This document shows, piece by piece, positions 9,108 through 15,565 of a stretch of DNA of 64,000 nt (position 1 is its first letter; each line of letters opens with the position of its first letter). The notes beneath the pieces were generated by a model that was given only the letters and a program-made list of their open reading frames with translations, was not told where the DNA came from and did not search any database. Source of the DNA: Stenotrophomonas rhizophila (lineage in GTDB: Bacteria > Pseudomonadota > Gammaproteobacteria > Xanthomonadales > Xanthomonadaceae); the NCBI RefSeq assembly GCF_001704155.1, contig NZ_CP016294.1:1857501-1921500 (forward strand), read 5' to 3'. Made by a program: the position numbers and the translations under genes.

Positions 9108-10016
9108 ATGAACGATACCCTCGAAAGCCATCTGGTCCATGGGCGCCGCAAGCGCCCGGACGGTCCGTCGCCGGTCGACGTCATCTCGGTCCAGTCGCAG
9201 CTGGTCTACGGCCACGCCGGCAACAGCGCGGCGGTGCCGCCGCTGCGTGCGCTGGGCGTGCGCGTGGCCGAAGTGCCGACCACGCTGCTGAGCAATGCGC
9301 CGTTCTATCCGACCACGCGGGGCCGCGTGCTGCCGGCCGACTGGTTCGCCGACCTGCTGTTGGGCGCCAGCGAGCGCGGCCTGCCGGCGCGCGCGAAGAT
9401 GCTGGTGTCCGGCTACTTCGGCAGCGTCGGCAATGGCGCGGCGTTCGCCGACTGGCTCGACACGGTGCTGCCGGCGTCGCCCCAGCTGCGCTACTGCCTG
9501 GACCCGGTGATCGGCGATACCCACACCGGTCCTTACGTGGAGCCGGGCCTGGAAACCATCTTCGCCGAGCGCCTGCTGCCGCATGCCTGGCTGGTCACCC
9601 CGAACGCGTTCGAGCTGGGCCGGCTGACCGGCCTGCCCAGCCTGGCCGAGGCCGATGCGATTGCCGCCGCGCAGGCGCTGCTGGCACGCGGGCCGGAATG
9701 GGTGCTGGCGCACAGCGTCGGCGGCGACCCGGGTGAGCTGGTCACACTGGCGGTCAGCCGCGATGCGATCTGGCGCTGGTCCTCGCCGCACCTGCCGGTG
9801 GACGTGGCCGGCACCGGCGACGTGCTGATGTCGCTGCTGGTGGCGTTCCTGCTGCGCGGTGAGCGCTTCGAGCAGGCGCTGTCGCGGTCGATCTCGGGCG
9901 TACACGCCGCGCTGGAGGCCACCCTGGCCAACGACCACGAAGAATTCGACGTGCTGGCCGCCGCACCGGCCGCGCTTGCGCAGCCGCACCGCTTCCGCGC
10001 CGAGCGGCTGGCGTGA
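9108..10016 (+). CDS. pdxY: Pyridoxal kinase, PdxY-type
   Basis: This ribokinase-fold enzyme phosphorylates pyridoxal with ATP in B6 salvage. The 302-residue product has the substrate loop VISVQSQLVYGHAGNSAAV, the LLSNAPFYPTTRG segment that closes over the ring, LVTPNAFELGRLTG and the phosphate/anion-hole motif VAGTGDVLMSLL with its catalytic Asp. PdxY is preferred over PdxK because of these motifs, but the two are related. The N-terminus is about 15 residues longer than in Escherichia coli. The last four bases overlap the next gene, so translation is probably coupled. Confidence 0.85.
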   Translation: MNDTLESHLVHGRRKRPDGPSPVDVISVQSQLVYGHAGNSAAVPPLRALGVRVAEVPTTLLSNAPFYPTTRGRVLPADWFADLLLGASERGLPARAKMLVSGYFGSVGNGAAFADWLDTVLPASPQLRYCLDPVIGDTHTGPYVEPGLETIFAERLLPHAWLVTPNAFELGRLTGLPSLAEADAIAAAQALLARGPEWVLAHSVGGDPGELVTLAVSRDAIWRWSSPHLPVDVAGTGDVLMSLLVAFLLRGERFEQALSRSISGVHAALEATLANDHEEFDVLAAAPAALAQPHRFRAERLA

Positions 10017-11125
10017 GCCTGCGCCCGGTTGTCGGCATCGTCGGCAGCGCCGGCGCGTATGGGCGCTGGCTGCGCACGTTCCTCGAGCAGCGCCTGGGGC
10101 TTGAGGTGATCGGGCATGATCCGGCCGATCCGCAGTCGGACGATCCCGAAACACTGCTGGAGCGCGCGGACGTGCTGGTGTTCTCCGCGCCGATCCGGCA
10201 CACGCCCGCCTTGATTGCCGATTACGTGAGGCGTTCGGCCGGCCGCGAAGCCGGCCGGCTGTGGCTGGACGTGACCTCGGTGAAGAGCGAGCCGGTGGCT
10301 GCGATGCTGGCCTCACGGGCCGAGGTGGTCGGGCTGCACCCGATGACCGCACCGCCCAAGGCACCCACGCTGAAAGGCAGGGTGATGGTGGTGTGCGAAG
10401 CGCGCTTGTCGCAGTGGCAGCCGTGGGTAAGCGGGCTGTGCGCGGCGCTGGAAGCCGAATGCGTGCGCGCCACGCCCGAACACCACGACCAGGTGATGGC
10501 GCTGGTGCAGGCCATGGTGCATGCCACCCATCTGGCCCAGGCGGGCGTGCTGCGCGAATACGCGCCGCTGCTGGGGCCGCTGTCGGAACTGATGCCGTAC
10601 CGGTCGGCTTCGTTCGAACTGGATACCGCGATCATCGCGCGCATCCTTTCGCTCAACCCCGTCATCTACGAAGACATCCAGTTCGGCAACCCGCATGTGG
10701 CGCCGATGCTGGACCGCCTGCTTGGACAACTTCAGACCCTGCGCAGCCAGGTGGAGCAGGGCGATGATGCCGCGCGCGCCGCGTTCCGTGAGCAGCTGCT
10801 GCAGGAGAACCGCGAGCATCAGGGAAAGGCGTTGCTGCAGGCAGGCAATTACACCTTCGAACGCGTGGGCTACCTGCTGGCCGACCTGACCGAGCGCAAC
10901 GCGATCAGCGTGCACCTGCCGGAAGATCGCCCCGGTTCATTGCGTGAGCTGCTGCATGTGTTCGAACGGCATGGGGTCAGTCTGGCGTCGATCCATTCGT
11001 CGCGCACGCCAGGCGGCGAAGTGCATTTCCGCATGGGGTTCGTGGCCGGCAGTGACCTGGATGCGCTGCAGCGGGCGGCGGTGGAAATCGACGCCAGCGG
11101 CATCGGGCGGGTGCTGCCGCGCTGA
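10013..11125 (+). CDS. tyrA: Prephenate dehydrogenase with C-terminal ACT-like domain
   Basis: TyrA oxidatively decarboxylates prephenate to 4-hydroxyphenylpyruvate on the way to tyrosine. The 370-residue product has an N-terminal NAD-binding fold (GIVGSAGAYGRW), the family block WLDVTSVKSEPVAAM then VGLHPMTAP, and an all-helical dimerisation domain. From about residue 298 an ACT-like module (VHLPEDRPGSLRELLHVFERHG) probably senses tyrosine. The start is GTG, overlapping the pdxY stop in GTGA. There is no chorismate mutase domain, unlike enterobacterial TyrA. The downstream gap holds DnaA-box-like sequences. Confidence 0.88.
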   Translation: MSLRPVVGIVGSAGAYGRWLRTFLEQRLGLEVIGHDPADPQSDDPETLLERADVLVFSAPIRHTPALIADYVRRSAGREAGRLWLDVTSVKSEPVAAMLASRAEVVGLHPMTAPPKAPTLKGRVMVVCEARLSQWQPWVSGLCAALEAECVRATPEHHDQVMALVQAMVHATHLAQAGVLREYAPLLGPLSELMPYRSASFELDTAIIARILSLNPVIYEDIQFGNPHVAPMLDRLLGQLQTLRSQVEQGDDAARAAFREQLLQENREHQGKALLQAGNYTFERVGYLLADLTERNAISVHLPEDRPGSLRELLHVFERHGVSLASIHSSRTPGGEVHFRMGFVAGSDLDALQRAAVEIDASGIGRVLPR

Positions 11126-11137
11126 CAGCCTGTCGCA

Positions 11138-11184
11138 TTCATCCACAGAGGGTGTGGATGAAATGCGGACAAGCATGTGGATAA
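11138..11184. promoter_or_regulatory. Cluster of DnaA-box-like 9-mers with a hairpin
   Basis: TGTGGATAA at 11176-11184 is, on the minus strand, the consensus DnaA box TTATCCACA. Two one-mismatch copies, TCATCCACA at 11139-11147 and its inverse TGTGGATGA at 11153-11161, form a hairpin with 10-bp arms and a GAGGG loop. The hairpin could instead simply end tyrA transcription. There is no AT-rich unwinding region or dnaA gene, so this is not an origin. Confidence 0.45.
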
Positions 11185-11241
11185 CCGTGCGCAGCCCCCG
11201 TGGGGCAACGCTGTCAAGATGGGTGGCGAATAATTGACCAG

Positions 11242-11430
11242 TCAGATGGTCAGGGTGAGCTCGCCACCGCTGGTCCGGAACACCCGACCCTCGCGCACCA
11301 GGTGACGGCCACCGGCCAATTCGTAACGGACGTGCGGGTCGGCAGCGGTATCGCCGGCCTCGTCCTTGAATTCGATGACCACATGGTCTTCGCCATTGGC
11401 ATCGATCGCGGGAAACTGACGGAACGACAT
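11242..11430 (-). CDS. Small conserved protein of unknown function (62 aa)
   Basis: The 62-residue product starts at an ATG with AGGAGG eight bases upstream, a near-perfect ribosome-binding site that supports a real gene. It is polar and has no signal peptide or membrane segment. It looks like a small beta-rich protein (HVVIEFKD, VRYELAGGRHLVREG, VFRTSGGELTLTI). I recognise no domain. It is the last of five minus-strand genes, 68 bases after the ABC exporter. Confidence 0.7.
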   Translation of the reverse strand: MSFRQFPAIDANGEDHVVIEFKDEAGDTAADPHVRYELAGGRHLVREGRVFRTSGGELTLTI

Positions 11431-11498
11431 CAAACACCTCCTGCAGCAGGTTCATGGGGCGCTGCCACCATGCAACCTGCCGCGTTATCGGTGCGTCA

Positions 11499-13265
11499 TC
11501 AATCGATGAACTGCAGCTTGGCCAGTTCAGCGTACAGTCCACCTTCGGCCAGCAGCTCGGCGTGGGTGCCCTGCGCCACGATCCGCCCGTGGTCCATGAC
11601 CACGATGCGGTCGGCCTTGAGCACCGTGGCCAGCCGGTGCGCGATCACCAGCGTGGTGCGCCCCGCCATCAGGCGCTCCAGCGCCTGCTGCACCGCACGC
11701 TCGCTTTGCGCATCCAGCGCGCTGGTGGCCTCGTCCAGCAACAGGATCGGCGCGTCCTTGAGCAGCGCACGCGCGATCGCGATGCGCTGCTGCTGGCCGC
11801 CGGACAGGCGCGCACCGCGCTCGCCCAGCTCGCTCAGGTAGCCATCGGGCAGCGCCTGCAGGAACTCATCGGCTTCGGCCGCTTCCGCGGCACGCTGCAC
11901 CTCCTCGTTGCTGGCTTCCAGCCGGCCGTAGCGGATGTTCTCCAGCGCGCTGCTGGCAAACAGCGTGGGCTGCTGCGGCACCAGCGCCATCTGTGCGCGC
12001 AGCTGCGCAGGATCGACCCGGCGCACGTCCACACCATCCACCAGCACGCTGCCGGCGGCAGGATCATGGAAGCGCAGCAGCATCGACAACACCGTGCTCT
12101 TGCCGGCGCCCGAGGGCCCGACCAGCGCCACGGTTTCGCCCGGGCGCACATGCAGGTCGAAATGGGCCAGTGCCGCGGTGTCAGGGCGCTGCGGGTAGTG
12201 GAAGACCACGTCCTGGAAGCGGATCTCGCCGCGCAGCGGGGTGGGCAGCGGCAGCGGGTCGGTCGGTGCGGTGATTTCGATGTCTTCGTGCAGCAGCTCG
12301 GCGATGCGCCCCATGCCGCCGGACGCGCGCTGCAGTTCATTCCATACTTCGGCCAGCGCACCGACCGAGCCACCGCCGATCAGCGCGTACAGCACGAACT
12401 GGCCCAGGGTGCCGGCCGTCATCCGGCCATCGTTGACGTCATGCGCACCCAGCCACAGCACGCCCACGATGGCACCGAACACCAGCACGATGGCGGTGGC
12501 CGTCACCAGCGACTGCGCGCCGATGCGGCGCCGCGCGGCGCGGATCGATTCGGCCAGTGCTTCATTGAAACGGTTGCGTTCATACGGTTCGCGCGCGTGC
12601 GCCTGCACCGTGCGCACCGCGCCCAGTGTTTCGGCGGCCAGGCTGTTGGCATCGGCGATGCGGTCCTGGCTGGCGCGCGAAATGCCGCGCACGCGCCGCG
12701 CCCCGATGACGATCGGCAGCACCGCCAGCGGAATGCCGACCAGCGACCATGCGGCCAGGCGCGGGCTGGTCACGAACAGCATCACCAGGCTGCCGACCAC
12801 GGTGACGCTGCTGCGCAGCGCGACCGACATGGTGGAACCAATCACGCTGCGCAGCAGCTCGCTGTCGGCGGTCAGCCGCGAGACCAGCTCGCCGCTGCGG
12901 CTGCGGTCGTGGAAGCCGGCGCCCAGTGAGATCAGGTGCGCATACAGGCGGCTGCGCAGGTCGGCCACCACCTTCTCGCCCAGCAGCGAAACGAAGAAGA
13001 AGCGCGCGGCCGTGGCCAGCCCCAGCACCACCGCCACCAGCAACAGCAGGGCGAACGCGCGGTTGATCTGCCCGTTGCCGCTGAACCCGTGGTCGATCAT
13101 CAGCTTCACCGCCGGGGGCAGGCTCAGCGTGGCGGTGGAAGAGACGGCAAGCGCCACCAGCCAGGCTGAAAACAGCCCGCCGTGCCGGCGCACGAACGGC
13201 CACAGCGTGCCCAGGCTGCCAAGGCGGCGCAGCGCCGGTTCCGGTGCGGAAGAGGGTTCAGTCAT
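11499..13265 (-). CDS. ABC exporter, fused permease and ATPase (MsbA/LmrA type)
   Basis: The 588-residue half-transporter has an N-terminal membrane domain with about six helices (residues 25-310) and a C-terminal ATPase domain. The ATPase has Walker A GPSGAGKST, signature LSGGQQQR, Walker B ILLLDEATSALD and the switch His in VIAHR. It should work as an inner-membrane homodimer exporting a lipid, drug or peptide; the substrate is unknown. It differs from the main lipid A flippase only in ways I cannot resolve here. I chose the ATG at 13265, which overlaps the preceding gene's stop by 8 bases; the upstream extension lacks family similarity. Confidence 0.9.
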   Translation of the reverse strand: MTEPSSAPEPALRRLGSLGTLWPFVRRHGGLFSAWLVALAVSSTATLSLPPAVKLMIDHGFSGNGQINRAFALLLLVAVVLGLATAARFFFVSLLGEKVVADLRSRLYAHLISLGAGFHDRSRSGELVSRLTADSELLRSVIGSTMSVALRSSVTVVGSLVMLFVTSPRLAAWSLVGIPLAVLPIVIGARRVRGISRASQDRIADANSLAAETLGAVRTVQAHAREPYERNRFNEALAESIRAARRRIGAQSLVTATAIVLVFGAIVGVLWLGAHDVNDGRMTAGTLGQFVLYALIGGGSVGALAEVWNELQRASGGMGRIAELLHEDIEITAPTDPLPLPTPLRGEIRFQDVVFHYPQRPDTAALAHFDLHVRPGETVALVGPSGAGKSTVLSMLLRFHDPAAGSVLVDGVDVRRVDPAQLRAQMALVPQQPTLFASSALENIRYGRLEASNEEVQRAAEAAEADEFLQALPDGYLSELGERGARLSGGQQQRIAIARALLKDAPILLLDEATSALDAQSERAVQQALERLMAGRTTLVIAHRLATVLKADRIVVMDHGRIVAQGTHAELLAEGGLYAELAKLQFID

Positions 13266-13866
13266 GGACAAGGCCTGGTTCGGTGCGCGGATGCACGCGG
13301 ATACGATCACGGGTGGCGTCGCGCAGGCGGGTTTTCAACGGGTCGGCCTGATCGGCGGGAAGGCGGACGTGCAGTTCCACGCCCGAGGCGGTGAACGTTT
13401 CGTCCAGTTTTTCGGCCAGGTGCGCTGCCAGGGCGGCATGCAGCGCGCCCAGGTCCTCGAACGCGGCCTGCACGGTCAACTCGGCCAGCGCCACCAGCGG
13501 CAGCCGTGGCGCGGTGCGCAGGCACTCGGCGGCCGTGCCGCCATAGGCCCGCACCAGCCCGCCCGCGCCCAGCTTGATGCCGCCGTACCAGCGGATCACC
13601 ACCACCATGACGCGATCAAAGCCCTGGCCGTCGATCGCCGCCAGGATCGGGCGGCCGGCGGTGCCGGCCGGTTCCCCGTCGTCGCTGGACCGGTACTCGT
13701 TGCCGTGCCGGTAGGCCCAGCAGTTGTGCGTGGCGTCGGGCACCGCGACCTGCTGCAGGAACGCCAGTGCGTCTTCGGCAGAGCCGATCGGCGCGGCATG
13801 CGCGACGAAACGGCTGTGTTTGATTTCCAGGCTGTGGCTGACGGCGGTGGCGAGTGTATCGGGCAT
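13258..13866 (-). CDS. IMPACT/YigZ-family protein
   Basis: The 202-residue product matches the YigZ two-domain plan. The N-terminal IMPACT domain has KHSRFVAHAAPI, THNCWAYRHG, SSDDGEPAGTAGRPIL and VVVIRWYGGIKLGAGGLVRAYGG, and a smaller alpha/beta domain follows. The eukaryotic relative controls the eIF2 kinase GCN2; the bacterial role is uncertain, with nucleic acid or ribosome binding suspected. An ATG at 13875 is also possible; 13866 has GGCGGGG in front and gives the usual length. It lies between the putative anti-sigma gene and the exporter on the same strand. Confidence 0.9.
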   Translation of the reverse strand: MPDTLATAVSHSLEIKHSRFVAHAAPIGSAEDALAFLQQVAVPDATHNCWAYRHGNEYRSSDDGEPAGTAGRPILAAIDGQGFDRVMVVVIRWYGGIKLGAGGLVRAYGGTAAECLRTAPRLPLVALAELTVQAAFEDLGALHAALAAHLAEKLDETFTASGVELHVRLPADQADPLKTRLRDATRDRIRVHPRTEPGLVHD

Positions 13867-13876
13867 CCCCGCCATT

Positions 13877-14809
13877 CTAGTGGGGGTCGAGCAGCTCGCG
13901 CAGATCCTCGGGAATACGCGCTTCCGGATACTGCTGCAGGTAACGCTCCAGGCTGGCCCGCGCGGTATCCAGGTCGCGGTTGTCGCGGCGCTCGCGGATG
14001 CGCTTGATCCACTGCCGGCGGGGCAACGCTGCGTCGGCATCCACCGCCACGGTGATCGCGCTGGCCGACAGCGGGCTGTAGCCGGGCGCCGCAGCGGGGG
14101 TCGGTGCGGCACGCCGCATGACACCCGGGGCGCCCTTGGCCTGCGCACGTTCACGTGATTCGTCGACGCGGCTGCTGGTCACCACCACGCGGTCGAGTGC
14201 GGAGGCTTCATCGGCCTGCACGCTGGCATCGGGCGGGCTGGGCGCAGCCATCGGCGCCGCCATGGGAGCCGGCGGCGCGGGCGCCTCGGCCCGAAGCGCA
14301 ACCGGCGGTGCGGGCGGAGGCGGCGGCAGGGGCGCTGGCACGGCGTTCGGCGCTGGCGCGGCGCGCGCGGCCCGTGGTTTCGCCGCGGCAGCGGGCGGTG
14401 CCGGCTCGGCACTCACCGGCGCGGCGGCTTCAGCCGTGGCTTCGGCAGCGGCGTCTGCACCGGCAGCTGCCGGGGCACGGGCAGGCGCATCCGCAGCGGC
14501 TTGCGCAGCCGCGGGTACCGGGGCAGCGGGCGGCGGCGCCTCGGGTTTGAGCTGCCAGGCGATGCCCACCGCGAACACCAAAGATGCCGCCAGGCCGAAC
14601 ACCGCAGGCAGGCGCGAGCGCGGGCGGGTCGCGCTGCGCATCGGGGCGGCGGCCGCGGGGGCATCCGCGGCGGCGGCGGGGCGCACTGCCGCGCGGGCGG
14701 CGGCCAGCACCGCCTCGTCCACGGCCGCAGGCGGCGCCGCCGGCGCAGGGCGACCGAGCAGGCGGGCCAGCTCGCGTTCTTCCGGCGTCAGTGGATCAGG
14801 GCGGTTCAT
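13877..14809 (-). CDS. Putative membrane anti-sigma factor, Ala/Pro-rich
   Basis: The 310-residue product starts within the last four bases of the ECF sigma gene (ATGA), the usual arrangement for an anti-sigma factor. Residues 1-65 are cytoplasmic-like, a single membrane helix follows (LPAVFGLAASLVFAVGIAW, about 68-86), and then a long Ala/Pro-rich periplasmic region. The C-terminal 70 residues are charged and helical (ERRDNRDLDTARASLERYL). I see no zinc-anti-sigma HxxxCxxC motif, so the assignment rests on position and topology. Odd point: DRVVVTSSRVDES in the periplasmic part resembles a TonB box. The low complexity makes homology hard to judge. Confidence 0.65.
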   Translation of the reverse strand: MNRPDPLTPEERELARLLGRPAPAAPPAAVDEAVLAAARAAVRPAAAADAPAAAAPMRSATRPRSRLPAVFGLAASLVFAVGIAWQLKPEAPPPAAPVPAAAQAAADAPARAPAAAGADAAAEATAEAAAPVSAEPAPPAAAAKPRAARAAPAPNAVPAPLPPPPPAPPVALRAEAPAPPAPMAAPMAAPSPPDASVQADEASALDRVVVTSSRVDESRERAQAKGAPGVMRRAAPTPAAAPGYSPLSASAITVAVDADAALPRRQWIKRIRERRDNRDLDTARASLERYLQQYPEARIPEDLRELLDPH

Positions 14810-15360
14810 GGGCTCAACTCCGCGCGCAGCTTGTCCATCGCGTAGCGCAGCCGCGATTTGACCGTTTCACGGCCGACACCGGTGATCTGCGCGATCTCCT
14901 CCAGGCTCAGTTCCTGCTCCAGCCGCAGCTGCAGCACCGTTCGCTGGTCATCGGGCAGCTGCTCCATGGCCAGCTGCAGCCGGCGCCGCTGTTCGAAATC
15001 AGAGAGCTGGCTCTCCGGGGTGCGGGTGTCGCTCATCCGCGCCACACGCTCCTCGGCATCGCCGGGCGCCGTGGGGCGATGGCGTGACGCCCGCCAATGA
15101 TCATTGAGCCGATTATGGGCAATGCGGAACAGCCAGGTGGTGAAGGCCGCTTCGGGCTGCCAGCCGGCACGCGCCGCGATCACCCGCTGCCACACGTCCT
15201 GGAACATTTCGTCGGCCAGCGCCGCATCGCGCAGCTGGCGCAGCAGGAAGCTGTACAGGCGGTTGCGGTGGCGGGCGTACAAGGCCTCGAACGCAGGCAG
15301 GTCGCCGCCGGCCCAGGCCAGCATCAGCGATTCATCGGTTGGGAGGGCGGCGGCATCCAC
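14806..15360 (-). CDS. ECF-family RNA polymerase sigma factor
   Basis: The 184-residue product has sigma region 2 (LPAFEALYARHRNRLYSFLLR, with DEMFQDVWQRVI and TWLFRIAHNRLNDHWR for -10 recognition and melting) and region 4 (MEQLPDDQRTVLQLRLEQE, then SLEEIAQITGVGRETVKSR, the helix-turn-helix for -35 binding). There is no region 1.1 or 3, as in ECF sigma factors. The start is uncertain: a GTG at 15360 gives a full region 2, and an ATG at 15324 would trim it slightly; neither has a clear ribosome-binding site. It is divergent from a GGDEF-EAL gene and overlaps the putative anti-sigma gene by 4 bases. Confidence 0.9.
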   Translation of the reverse strand: MDAAALPTDESLMLAWAGGDLPAFEALYARHRNRLYSFLLRQLRDAALADEMFQDVWQRVIAARAGWQPEAAFTTWLFRIAHNRLNDHWRASRHRPTAPGDAEERVARMSDTRTPESQLSDFEQRRRLQLAMEQLPDDQRTVLQLRLEQELSLEEIAQITGVGRETVKSRLRYAMDKLRAELSP

Positions 15361-15565
15361 GGCGCACAGAGTAAGCGCTGAATGGGCCTGCGCATAGCGG
15401 CGCGGAGCGGGGGCTGCAGCGGAAATCACAAGGGTGGACCCGGCCGGAAGACACAGCGAACAACGGCCCAGGGCAGGCAATGGGGTCAAGGGCTTCCATT
15501 GCCCCCCGGGGAGCGCGTTATGCTCGGGGTACAGGGGAGGTGCCGGTTCTCCGGTGCCAGAAGAG

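Noticed and set aside
11138..11184. Chromosome replication origin
   Set aside because: Only three boxes, no AT-rich unwinding region, and no dnaA, dnaN or gyrB nearby.
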